Under the pieces are notes generated by a model, which made no database searches, was not told the DNA's origin, and saw nothing but the letters and a program-made list of their open reading frames with translations. A stretch of 64,000 nucleotides of DNA from Liolophura sinensis. Taxonomy: Eukaryota > Mollusca > Polyplacophora > Chitonida > Chitonidae. Position numbers and translations under genes: made by a program. The stretch covers positions 34,947,265 through 35,011,264 of the forward strand of contig NC_088303.1 in the NCBI RefSeq assembly GCF_032854445.1. Reading direction: 5' to 3'. The first letter of the stretch is position 1; each line of letters begins with the position of its first letter. Of this stretch, positions 49,708 to 62,300 are shown one piece after another.

Positions 49708-50406
49708 CTATCACAGCCCTGTCTTGCTCCATAAGCTTATCTTGAGCACCTCCTTACTTCCCCTGCTGTTTTTAGTATACCATTTGACTGTCTGCAGTCA
49801 CCCTTGCGTCAGCTATCAATTCCAGGTAGGTGTTCCCACGTGTCATCATTAGTAAACCCATATTTTGCATGGAACTATAGTGGAAACTGCATGGATAAAT
49901 TCTAACTCCAACCGCCATGTTTAAATCCATACTCCTCACAGTGAGGGGAATCATCACTGCCACTACTACTGGACAAGATTGACTTTTTCACACATATGGG
50001 CTAATTGTTAGGTTCAGTCTCGCCAGTAATGTCATAGAGTGAACCCATAATCAGCAGTGATCACTAAAAATATTTCTCAAATAAATTAAACAAAATGGAA
50101 GGAAAAATTAAACAAGTGCAAAATATGCTAGAAGTGTCAGAAGTTATCTCCCTTGTATGGGCTGTGAGGAGTTTGCATTCAAACATTGCGGTTGGAGTTA
50201 GAATTTATCCAGTTTCCCCTAGTTTCATGCTTGTGTGGATTCATTAGTGATGACACATGGGAACACCTACCTGGAATTGATAGCTGAAACGACTATCACT
50301 ACGGACAGACAAATTATTTGGTGCCCAACAGTAGTTTATTAAAGCCAGCAAGGAAAGTACAGAGGTGTTCAAGGTAAGCTTGTGGATCAAGACAGGGCTG
50401 TGATAG
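49708..50406. repeat. Long imperfect inverted repeat (foldback), arms about 240 bp
   Basis: The left arm at 49708-49941 is the reverse complement of the right arm at 50162-50406. Examples are 'ctatcacagccctgtcttg' against 'caagacagggctgtgatag', 'agctatcaattccaggtagg' against 'cctacctggaattgatagct', and 'aaattctaactccaaccgc' against 'gcggttggagttagaattt'. The loop is about 220 bp. There is no transposase. It could be a foldback/MITE-type element or an inverted duplication; no clear target-site duplication was found. Confidence 0.85.
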
Positions 50407-50409
50407 TAG

Positions 50410-53400
50410 GCCTATAAGTAATCAGAGCCTTACAGAGTTAGGCTTGGCACTACTTTTGCCTAGTGTGCTACCGGCTACATTTCCTGAAATACCTACAAAT
50501 ATATACGGTACCTAGAAAAAAACCCCTTGAAACCTCGCCTGCACATGATGCCACCCAACAAGCCAAAAAAGAGAAGTCCCAAAAGGCAAGGGAAATATAA
50601 CTAAAAATAACAGGGGAGCATTAACTGTGGACTGTGGACTATATTCTTTAAAAGTGACACTTCATTCTGAGTAGGTAACAGCCCATATTGAGCGGTGCTA
50701 TATCTATTTCTTTTGAACAGTTGCCCAGATGTAATTTTAAAGACTTGCGATTTCATGACACTGAAACCCGCATTGAAACCCGAAATCTTGATGGTGTTGA
50801 AGGAGCCGTGTGGTTGTTTACCAATGCAGGGCGTGCGATATGTATGGGTTGTCTCCCTTATTTGAGCGGATTGAGAAGATTAGCGGCACACATTCTGACC
50901 ATGAGGTTCCGGATCAGTCCCGGTCGTGGCACAGGAAACTTTTATGATATCTTCCCTGTTAGAGGGGGGGCTTTATGAAAATAATGTTCTCACGCCCGTT
51001 TACGTTGTCTTATTTGCGTTGATAACCACTTGCGTTCTTAGTGAAAAATTAAACCAAGCGTGACACACCACACAAAGTACGTTGATGGAGTTCACTATGT
51101 CACAGACAAATTTAGGTTGACATTGGTTGCAAGGCTATATATAGCATACTAGGTGGTTACAGATCACCATGCTTTACAAACATGCCCATTAAGACAGAAT
51201 TAGACAAGTATGAACAAATCAAATCTGGCGAAAGCGAAAACATGCTGCAGATCTTATAGTGGTACTTCACAATGACTGTTCATGTAACCCTCCTCTGAGG
51301 GTTGATAATGAGTCACGTGCAACGTTCACTGGTATCCCATCCACGGAGAGATCTACACACTTTTTAATGTACGATTTAAAAAAAAAATTGGCAAAGTTTA
51401 CAAATATTATCTCTTTAAAAGTTGCGGATATACTATGTTTTTACTATTCCAAGCAGATGTTTTCTATATCATATAGATGTGGAATGAACAGTGGTTTACT
51501 TCTATCGCGGCATGTAACAACCAGAAAACAACAGATGCGAAATCGGCAGTTTCACCTATCACTCACAAATCACGGTTATCCTCTGAGGACTTTGATGATT
51601 ATTACATTTTGGTGAAGAAAATTGTGTTTCAAAAAAATCTATGTGATGAAAATTGTTGGCATTCTACTGGAATATATGTGCATCGAATGCGTGTATAAAA
51701 TTCATAGCATTAAATAAGTGAAATATTTCTTTGAGGGCAATGTAGATCTATCACTGATTATTGATTACGTCGACGCTTAAATTTACGACATAAATACAAA
51801 CTGTAGGCGTTGGAGAGAATAAAAATCATTTTTGCAACTAGAAATTACGACTTTTGTGTATTTTGTGCGCTCAACATGAAGTTTAACTGCCACATTTTTA
51901 TTAGTTTTTACCACTGAGAATAGTCAGCCGCAGAAGTATATATGTCAATAGAAATTAATACTGTACACATGGCGTTTCTATTTATTTATTTAGTTAGTTA
52001 GTTTTATTTACTTATTTATTTATTTAAACAAAAGGCGTGTGGTGTTAACAGATGGCGGTGACACCAGATAATGAGATGAACATTCACCTGTAACCTGGTG
52101 TCATAGCTGAATGAGTTTCTACTGCTCACTTTCTTTCTGACGTTCTTTCTGACTGTGTAACTGTAATTACCGTTCCATTTTGAACAATAATGCCATAATA
52201 AGTTATCAGGTAAAAATTCACTCATGCATTTCTTTCTTGGTACCCCTAGATATATGCATTTACTTATTAGAATAGTGTTTTAAGTCACAATATAAGCATT
52301 TCACTTGACAACTGTTTTGGCATATCCTAGCGACCGATCAGAGCTGGGTTTGATTTTGCAATCAAATTGGTCGAGTTATTTTGGTGTGAATTACTTATAC
52401 CGCTCCGAAGTTCACAGAGTCAACAACTTATGCAAATCCGGTTCTCTCATACACATATACCTGGCGACAGTCGTAATATAAGTGAACACGAGTTCAGGTG
52501 AACGCAAATATATGCCCCAACAAATGTATTTGTTTGAAATATACAAAAGAGTACCAGCAGCACCGTGGTGAGTATAACCTCGGAGGGGAATCTTCATGCG
52601 TATTGATGCGGAAAATAGTTGGAGCTGTAGACCAAACATGAAATCATTTCTGTTTATATAGCATATATAAGGGAAATGGCTATATGGTTACCATTACGAC
52701 CGAGAAAATGGACAAATGTGAGTCATTTGTGTATCTATTTATCCACCAAAACTTAAAATTCTGCGTGGAAAGCAGTTGAAGTTGTATCCCGGACACGAAA
52801 TCATATCTATTCATATAGTATACATAGAGAAATGACTTTCTGGTTACCACGACAACCGCGAAAAGTGAGTCGCTGCACATTGTCATCGTCTGACACGAAT
52901 GCGAACGGACAAAATCGTTATATCATAATACGCTCCGCCTAATGACGGGGACGTATAAAACGTCTAGATCACGGCGTTATACCACAACCAATTAATCGAC
53001 CAGCGCATCAAAAACGTGATAAGTGTTAAAGCCAGTTATTAATTTTATTATACAAGCTAAAATGCCCTTACGTTCCCACTAAGACGTTGTGTAAAACTCT
53101 ATGGGTCACACGTGAGAAAGTTTGTAATTTTTCGGTTCGGTCGTTTATTCCGGGTACTCCGGTTTTCAAGACCAATAAAACTGACCTCCGTTGTATAAAT
53201 TCTCACGTTCAGGCACAATTTTGAGTTTTTTTTTTCGTAAATACCACAATCATCGCGGCAGCATTTAAATCTTGGAAGACTGAAAACCTGAAAGAGGTAT
53301 ATAGCATAAGGTGTTACAGTCGACCCATATCGTGTGATTTCGAAAACATGTAGGCGTCATGTGACGATGTTATAACATTATCAAACCGGAATCCTAAACA

Positions 53401-53790
53401 AACAAATGGCTTCTTTTCTGTCATGATTGTGACAATTAAGCAGGCAAATGACGCAGGTTATTGTAGGGGCTTAAACACAAGCGACCGAAACGTCCCGAGT
53501 GTTCGTTGGGGTCAAAAGTTAGCTCCCCTTCTTGGTTCAACTGATTTCCCGCCTGGTTGTCGTTTTCGCGCCTATCTCATTCGGAGACTACTATATACCT
53601 GAAAACGCTGATTGTCATGTATATGTACTATGTTGCTGAGCTTATGAAATATCACCAAAATATATATAATGAAATAGAAACATTTTTTGTGCTTTATGAT
53701 ACATTATGCTGTGTTAGTATCAAAGTCTACTCACAGTTATAGATGATGCAGGGCTAGATTTGACTTGTAGTTAATGTCATACTTCTCTGG
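50410..53790. other. Gene-poor sequence
   Basis: A 96-codon open frame (50688-50978) and a 118-codon frame (51259-51615) have no recognisable domain and no convincing splice sites. No SINE is recognised. Confidence 0.4.
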
Positions 53791-53795
53791 CCATG

Positions 53796-53796
53796 C

Positions 53797-53860
<64 letters not shown>
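53796..53860. repeat. (AT)n microsatellite, about 65 bp
   Basis: Uninterrupted AT dinucleotide tract. Similar shorter tracts occur at 54986-55005 and 55105-55142. Confidence 0.95.
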
Positions 53861-53862
<2 letters not shown>

Positions 53863-54459
53863 TCGAAGTCTTGCGTCCAGTTGGCCGAAAGTGGTTTAGA
53901 CTTCAATGACACTGTTATTTATTAGCCATAAAACACAGAGATCACCCTTGAGTACAGTTCATCAGTATATCTCATGTCAGTTAAGATGCAGCTACATATA
54001 TTCTCCCCATTGGATGAAACAACGTCAATATTTTGGTGGCAACCTTGATTTCCATATGGCTATTAGCCTGCTTAACTACTTTGTACATTATAAAGCACAG
54101 TGGAAATCGACAGCCAATCGACAGTGTGTCATTCCTTATAACGAAACAAAGAAAACGTTACCTCTCGTAATGATGTGAAATTTAGTTTTAATGCCGTAAA
54201 TTTAGTTTTAATGCCGTCATGTTCGAACATTTCGGTACGTCACCATGACCTGGCCACTTAGGACATCTTGACACGACATAATTGTGTAAGTCCTGTTGCA
54301 TTTTAAAGCTATGTTAAAACAAACAATCCGGACCGCACTAGAAGCAAGTTTTCAACAGCGGTTGTGCGTATATATCTTTTCTTATATGTCACTACTGTAT
54401 GTAAAATCTGATTTCGGATTATAGTTATATCACCATTATGTTGAGTATATATGTGAAGA

Positions 54460-54580
54460 GGTGGCACAGTGGGAAGGTCTGCCAGCAACCTGCGGATAGT
54501 CCTGGGTTTCCTCCGGGCTCCGCCCGCTTTCCTCCCACCATAATGTTGGCCACCAATCAAATAAATAAATAAATAAATCA
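54460..54580 (+). mobile_element. SINE family 1, 5'-truncated
   Basis: Begins near 'gtgggaaggtctgccagcaa', continues 'gggtttcctccgggctccgc', and ends 'ccaccaatcaaataaataaa'. It lacks the usual 'gagtacggcgtaaaac' segment through an internal deletion. Confidence 0.8.
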
Positions 54581-54672
54581 CATGTATTTTCTACATGAGC
54601 ATACTGATACGTACTGATAAATAGGAATTGGCTATCTCTACCCGGCTTGAACAGCTCTTAAATTCGAACTTC

Positions 54673-55101
54673 AATTCAAACCACGGGCATTAAGGCTCAA
54701 TCAAGTCAATAATCATCTGAATAAATAAATACATAAATAAATAGCCAGTGAAATAGCACAGAACTAAAGTACATCATAACACTAACATTTAGTTTTTATT
54801 ATTTTGTGGAAGTTTATGAGATAACAATGTACAAGGCAAAAATATACAATAATATATAGTAAAATAGAAATTTTAGAGACAAACATACCGTAGATTCTAT
54901 ACACATGTATAACACAGACATAACATGTTTATTCAAAATACATATGTTCATAACAACATAGATTCGTAGAAAAATATACACGTATGTATATATATATATA
55001 TATATAATTCAAACAACGGGCATTAAGGCTTAATCAAGTCAATAATCATCTGAATAAATAAATACATAAATAAATAGCCAGTGAAAAAGCACAGAACTAA
55101 A

Positions 55102-55104
<3 letters not shown>
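54673..55104. repeat. About 100-bp direct repeats at 54673-54772 and 55006-55104
   Basis: 'aattcaaaccacgggcatta' through 'ccagtgaaatagcacagaac' and 'taaagta' is present twice, 333 bp apart, with about four differences. The interval is AT-rich and contains no open frame. It could be a segmental duplication or a small element with terminal direct repeats. Confidence 0.8.
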
Positions 55105-55144
<40 letters not shown>

Positions 55145-55147
<3 letters not shown>

Positions 55148-56195
55148 GTGTACATGACATTGTAAATAAAATCTGTTGAGAGTAGATGGTGTCAGTATAA
55201 AAATCATTATGTCTTTGGTCAGCTAGTGGTGGGAGAAACAAAAATTTGTAAAAACCTGTAAATATATTTATTACTTTCACCAATTTTTAAGATGCTATGT
55301 TCACAATTACTGTTTTAATAGTTTATAGAATAGCACTTTACGTGTTCCTTTACACTGCACAAAACTATAGATATCATTCCATCTAAACATACATGTTAAA
55401 GGCGGTTAACATCTAATTAACTTGTTTTTGAATGCATATACTGTTCGGGTTTTTTAGCGCTGCATTCTAGACTGGAATCGTATCGTATCGCGATGGTTAT
55501 TTAGCCCACTGAATCTTAAGATATGTAGTTACAAAGCATGTAAAATGGAATACAATACACGACAACATTGCCCTGGTAACGATGTAGGCCTATGAGCAAT
55601 TTACCAGAATGGCGTGAATCCCACGTCTAATCATACTATTAGCGTAGAAAGTATTGGTCAATAATCAAAGGTATGCACGTAAATGAATTGGTACACGTGT
55701 ATAATCGGAATGCTGCAAATTAATGATTGGCGTATTTTTCTATTAACATATCAACAAATGTAGTGCAATTGTTTTTGACATTTAGGATACGCAATCATGT
55801 CTTGAGTTGTACCATAGGATGTTTCTCTGCGAAGCGATCAAGCGGTTACAACTGTTCAGCAGTATATACATGTATATGAATGAAGCTGAGGACATGTTAA
55901 ACCAGATATGCTAGCTAAGAATATTGCAAACAAGGTACAACAGTTCATCGATGCAATTCAGTAATTGTCCTCCAGCATCTCTGAATGCCAGAGAAAAAGT
56001 TCCGGATAAACCGGAACTTGTATCGCCGGAATAAGATCAAGTGAGTCTGAGCGCTTCCAGTGACTCTCAGGCCAGCGTACTGGATGTCGGAAGGCATATA
56101 ATGAGTTAGACGATCCCCTAGAAGTCCCCTGGAAGTCCCCCAGGTATCTCAGACAAGTTTGTGTAGCCGTCACAGAACAAAAACGTCACTTCTTA
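55145..56195. other. Sequence downstream of the SAMD9-like gene
   Basis: Presumed 3' flank or 3' UTR of the minus-strand gene. No other gene is recognised. Confidence 0.45.
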
Positions 56196-56303
56196 TTAAA
56201 AACTCTCATATGGTAGCTGAGTTTCGCTAAACACTTCGCTGCGAGCCGACACCAAGGCATTTAGCTTTTCCTTCAAACTGCCTTCTTGCCTAACCAAATT
56301 CCA
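56196..56303 (-). CDS. SAMD9L: SAMD9-like gene, predicted terminal exon
   Basis: Acceptor 'gattctctttccag' on the minus strand precedes 56303. The phase-0 frame encodes 35 residues, WNLVRQEGSLKEKLNALVSA then RSEVFSETQLPYESF, and stops at 56196-56198. Phase matches the donor at 56820. The alternative, reading through that donor, adds about 33 hydrophobic residues and looks unlike coding sequence. Confidence 0.7.
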   Translation of the reverse strand, partial: WNLVRQEGSLKEKLNALVSARSEVFSETQLPYESF

Positions 56304-59300
56304 CTGGAAAGAGAATCAAATGATTTATCTAAATAACAGTGGAAAGAAGAGAAATAATTTAGTTCATATAACACGTTGCAACATGTGCCATCGAACCACA
56401 GTCATATTTAAACATCGTGATTATCATATTTACCCACTATACATGTAGGATGAATTAACTATCCCAACACTATAAAGCAGGGTCCATGGCAGTTTGTTTG
56501 CGTTCAGGCTTTCCTTGTCCTTTTTAAGACTGTGCATGGGTGACGCATGTGCTACTGAATTTCCAGTGTAAAAAATATGGTCTAGCTGAAATCTTATGAA
56601 GCTGCAGGTCAAAATGGGATAAAAAGTTGATGTTATGTATGTGAAACTACCAATGGTAATTAAAAATTCATAGCACTACCTTCTGTGGCCTCAGAATCAT
56701 TTGTTCAGTTTCCTCCACTCATAAACCTGGCAACAATCCTATAAATGAAATATTTTTATCACGGTGAAAAACGAAATAATTAGTCAATATAAGGCAGGCA
56801 AACAACTTTATTTCTCTCACCTGGTCTGGCGGCAGGTAGCCCTTTTGTCTGTGAACATGTTTCAACTCCGCAATCCGTCGAAGTTGAATCAGAAGAGATG
56901 TAACTTCAACACTTGTGTCGTAGTTAGCACCCGGAACTTGGTGGTATGGTCTGACAGGCACAGGCTGATGAGAGGAAGCTTGTGGGCAGACCATTTGTCT
57001 GGGATCGTCTCCAGATATACCATAGGCTCTGGGTCCTGCCCAACTAAAACCTAAGAAGAAGAACACGTGCTTATTCCATATAGATTTGTCGTGGATAGGC
57101 ATTCCGCTTGGGATAGTGATCTGGGACATGCTTCCCTCAGATGAGCGAAATGAAATTTGAACATCGTTGCCTTGGTTAATCAGGGTTCCCTGGAGCAACC
57201 TCAGTCTCCTCACCGTCTCTGGATTTGTCCAGATCTGCGCTCCTTTGATCAGTCGTCTTCCCTGCCGTCCGTGAAGCTGTTCAAAATGTGTATATTGGTT
57301 CATATCCGAGCCATTTCCCAGATGGTAAATCGTCGTCTCTTTCTTCTTAATCGGCGGTACTTCTTTTTGCCATGGGTACAATCTGTAAAACGCTAGTTTC
57401 CATCTTTTTATTGCTGTCTGCAGGGTTCCACTTGGACAACGAGAGCGATCATATCCATCTCCAGTTGGCCAGTGAAACATAACCATGTAAAGATATGCTT
57501 CCAATTCAATTCTGTCGTCATCGTCCTTGACCATTCCATAAAGAGCGTGACTCCATCGGATCAGATCACGGATGGTGCTGACGTTCGTCTTTAATGTAGA
57601 CAGAGCTAAGGACACACCGATAATGCCCTTAAAGTCAAATGATTCTGGTTTAGGAGACTCAATGTTTTGAAGCAAAAGACCATGCATATGGCCCAGAGTT
57701 GCCTCACCATTCTGCATGTCACGAACGTCCAAGATTTTTCCAAGAGACAATCCTCCCAGTCGAATGACTCTTCGTCGACGGAAAGCTGCGGCGTCTTCAG
57801 GGGACATGTTTAGTGGAATCTTGTCTTGACTTTCACCAAAGTGGACATCGTGATATTCCTTCAGCTTGATAAGTCTATTTTTGTTGATTCTGTGCATACC
57901 TCTTCGGTAGGCATCCACAGTACCATCCTTCAAATGCAAGAATTCATCCTCTAGCGAGATAAGTGCATCGCAAGAGCCCTTGAACAATTCTTTCAATCTG
58001 TCACAAAGCTCGGGTCCCAGACGACGCTGTGCTTCGGGTATGATGAAATCTTGGTGGACAAGAAATCGGTGTAAGTTTTCCTTATTGTCAAAAGGAGTCA
58101 GAAAGCCCAATAGATCAAGCAAAAGGAGAGTTATCTGTAGCTCACTGAAATAGCCTACTTTGTTTGAAACAGCCATGGTCTTTTCGGTTTTACTTACTCG
58201 CTGCTCTTTTCTGAAGATTTCAATGCCAGTAAAAGCCTCAGCTATGGCCTCTAAATCCTCTTTGGTTGGCTCATGTGCTGAACTGGTACTGAAGTCTTTT
58301 ACATATCTGTTATACAGAGCTTCAATTTTGCTTTTATAAACCTGACCGAACGTATCCCAGACGCAGGAATTTGATGGTCTCATGTGTGTGCATATTTTGG
58401 CGTAGTCCTCAGCCTTTCGCCAATTTTCGGCCTGAATGAAAAGTCTAGCGATGCACTGTGCCACCATCGGGTCATCGGTGCGCTCAAACACAGTGATCAT
58501 GACTTCTGCAGCTTCGTCCACCCCTTCCTCGTTACGTATCGCTGTTATGAGCGGTGAAAACTTCTCAAGTCTCCCTGGTTTTAACCATGCTCGTTTTTTC
58601 ATGAGGTTTCTGATCATTTTCCATATCTGTTTGTTTGAGTTATCTTTGCTTTTCATTACACTGGAGTTAAGAAACTCAATCATAGCTTCGGACACAGTTT
58701 GCGGTTTACTTTCAACATCGGTTGTATCCAGTAGAGATTGCAAGATTTCCTTCGACATGAGGGAGCTGAACACACGCAAACCTTTAATTTGTCCTCTTAG
58801 ACCTTGAGTAGGTTTTTGATTAAGAAGGACTCTGACACAAGTGCTAAGGTGTGCTTCCCAACTGGGCATTGGATACTTCCTACTTCGTGCTGGCAACATT
58901 ATCGGGTCAAAGCTCGACAATGGAACTGGGTGAAAGTCAATATCGAAAGAGTTTATCAACGATACGTACTTCAATAAGTTTCGTTCCCTTGAGTCTGTAA
59001 TATCCTCAAGGAACTTGCGCACGGCGCGTTTTATGTACTCCGTGTTGAAGTTTTCTTTCATAATGTTGAAAGCAATAAGTGTTTTGGGGTCCACTCCACT
59101 TTTCTCTCGATGATTTCTCTCCAAGTCTGAATACTTCTTCTTAAACCACTGCAGCTCTTCTGTGGGTAAATCATGAGTCAACCAAACAAGTTTATCTTGG
59201 TATGCTGTAGCGGATTTGGTTCGTCTGTAGCAAATAAGCATGACACAAAAAACCGAAAACTCTTGTGAACTTCTGGCTGATTGCCTGCCTGCTTCTTCCA

Positions 59301-62300
59301 ACTCCGCGTACAGTTGATCTACCCTTTCTTCGTCTAAGTTATCGACAAGAACAAGCACTGGTTTTGGTCTTTCACCGTCTTCATAAAGGCGAAGTTTAGA
59401 AATTTGGTCACATGTCTCGTTGGAAAGCTGTTTAACAAGACAGCAACGATAATATTCCCGAAGTTCCCAGAGGACATGCTTTGCGGATGTGGTGCCACCA
59501 GAACCAGGATGGTGGTAAAAATGCACACGGCCTACTTTATCACCTTCACGTAGGTCTCCTTCAAGGCATTTCCTCACTTGATTCAACAGGTCCCCATGCT
59601 GTTTTCGCTGACAAACATGATCTTTGAACCAAAAATTCCACCAAGATGCTTCGTCACCCCTATAAAAACGTGCTTCTTCATCTTTTGAAAACTTTTCCAT
59701 GTCTCCTGCTTCCCACCGACTGTCGTCACATTCTGTTCTACTGAGAATATTCAGATCCGTTAGCTTCCCTTTAACTTTATCCTTCAGCACACAAGACGCT
59801 CCAGTCGATGTGGTCAAACAACACTCTGACTGCGGAACGGAACCTTTCAGTTGTTTTGCAATCTGGGCGACGTGCTTCCAGGGTATACCCACAACAAACC
59901 GATGTTCAAGACTTTCTTTTTCCACATTGCGCCGAACTAATTCGCTTTTAAGAGAATCTGCTATGTTTGATTCCTCTGCCAAAACCATCCACTGCTCATC
60001 AAATATACGACAAATCTCATCGCATATCTCAGGTAGAACGCCATCATCTTTCGATAACAGTAGAATAACTATAACTGCGCGTCCTTCTGGTATCTCCGCA
60101 TGGAAAAATCTCAACACTTCTATAAACCCTATTGATCTCTTTCTTTTCCACAGTGATGGAGGGTATGACTCCTTATTCAGCGGAGCGTAACCATTCAAAA
60201 ACACCCAGGGCGGGTGAAGGGAAGTAGTCAAATCTTCATACAAGCTCTTTAAGTGATTTTTGTCGTCTGTATTTTCAGATGAACGTGGGTCGAAGTCATC
60301 AGAAGTCAGGACAGTGGTTGTTTTAGACAAACCCAATTCATACAGATTATATAAACTTTTGTCGTCAGTACAGTCATCCAAATCCATTACCACTGTCCAG
60401 TCTCTTCTGCTGAGAAAGTCGAAAGCTTCGTCAGTTATTACAGCACGAGATTTGTCATTCGGTTTTCCACACACAAGTATGGGGTAAACATCACTGTCAC
60501 CCAGCGAATTCATTCCCCCACAAAACAGCTGTACAAACTTTTTGTCTAAATCTGGGCAATGTCTGTCTCTCCGTTTATTTCGATCCTTCATCTCTTCACC
60601 TTTTCTAGCCTCTGATAGTCTCTTCTTCTGATCCATGTGTGTTCTTATGTCGTCACCTGTCAGGTCTTTCACCTCATCCTTGTCAAATACAAGTAACCGC
60701 GTGGCATTTTGTTTCTTCTTACTGCCTGACTGTGTTTGAATAAAAAACGCTTCTTCGCCAGTAAATGAAAATGAAGGCACCACATCAACCTCTACAACAT
60801 GCAGTTTAGGAGCAACATCCGCTTGCAACACTTCAATGAATTTCGGTGGCCGAATAGTCCTTTTCACAATGGAGTGTTGATCATGAAAAAATCCATCTTC
60901 TATCGCTTTGTCAAATGTTTCTCGGAATTTGGTTTCGTCTGTCTGCATCCCCAAAATTTCTCCATCACTGTTTATCCCAAAATGTATAGTTCCATTAGTG
61001 CGAGAATTCAAACAAGCGGCAGAAAAACGAACAACTTCCGAGGCCATATTGATAAGAGGATTCTTCTCACATCGATTAGTTTCTGGTCCCACAAATTTAT
61101 GCACAGGATTCATCATGTTCGTTACTCTAGTGTCTTTTCCTCGGATGATTGAATGCTGTTTGTAACAGCTGGTTGGCTTTGTTGCTTTGTCAAACTCCTC
61201 TAATTGTTCTTCTCTTTTTGTATCTACCTTGTCATCATCATTATCAAATTCGAACTCTTTTCGGAAAAGATAAAGTTTCTTTCGATGTCCAAACGGCATG
61301 AATGGAAACAATTTCTCTAACTCTTCTTCTGTCATTTCACACAGAACACGCCCATCTATAGCCTCCCGACCAATTACTTCCAAAAACTCTCGATCCACTT
61401 TGTTACGATCTGCCCAGATCAGAAGCTGCTCACGTAGTTCCTGCACTGTCCAGGTAAGAATGCTTGGTAAAGGTGTGGTAGACTGTGTTGACGACACCTG
61501 GACATCCCTAGAATCTGAACATGAAATAAAACTGATGAGCAACACTTATAAGTATGATAAGCTGGATATATTGTAACAAAATGTATGTAAATATATGTTG
61601 TAAATATTTTTATTCTTCTTTGAAAGAAAGATGTGCATGAAAACTAATCACATTAGTATCCAGTTTAAAGTTAATACCCACCATCTTCATGGACTCCTGT
61701 ACCCTGCGTTGTGCTTCGTTGTGTTTGGTTGTCTTCTCGTCTTCTAATATTTAACACGTATTGACTTATGAACAGTTAAGGCCAAACATGAAAGGCTTGC
61801 TATAAAAAAGTAACCATACTTGTTGGCTGAAGCGCAATTAAAATTTGCCTATGTATGAATACAACAAAATTATTATGAACAGAAATGTGAAGCAGAAACA
61901 CCTTTGTTGATGACAGAGTTTAACACTAATCTTACAAGGATAGGTTATTAGGTTTAACTTCTCATTTATGGAAACTTTCCAACTGAAACAAAAGCTCATG
62001 GTACTACTGGACAACGTCATATAAGCATTCCTCAGAATTTAATACTTCAGTTACCTTTTCCCTAAATAGATTTTTTATTGACTCTTTTTGAAATTTCAAA
62101 GGCAGAAAGAATTATTGTGAAACTGTATTATTTAAAATGTGGATTATTTTTATTATTTTTTTTAATATGGATCATTTAACCATAACATTGTTAAACTTTG
62201 TCACAAATTTTACATCAGCGGGGGGTGGGGATGTGGGGGTAAATCCAGGGTTAATCCTGGGTAGGGTCACACCCTTAAAAAGACTGATTCACCCGTATCA

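Noticed and set aside
50688..51698. Open frames of 96 and 118 codons
   Set aside because: No family resemblance, no splice context, unremarkable for this base composition.
56719..56820. Hydrophobic 33-residue C-terminal extension of the SAMD9-like frame
   Set aside because: A strong donor (cag|gtgaga) precedes it, and an in-phase terminal exon exists at 56196-56303.
61515..61545. ATG at 61545 as the start of the SAMD9-like protein
   Set aside because: A clear acceptor ('tttcatgttcag') lies between this ATG and the SAM domain, and the ATG-proximal codons look intronic.
56764..61576. Plus-strand open frames of up to 163 codons
   Set aside because: They are antisense shadows of the long SAMD9-like exon; no independent signals.
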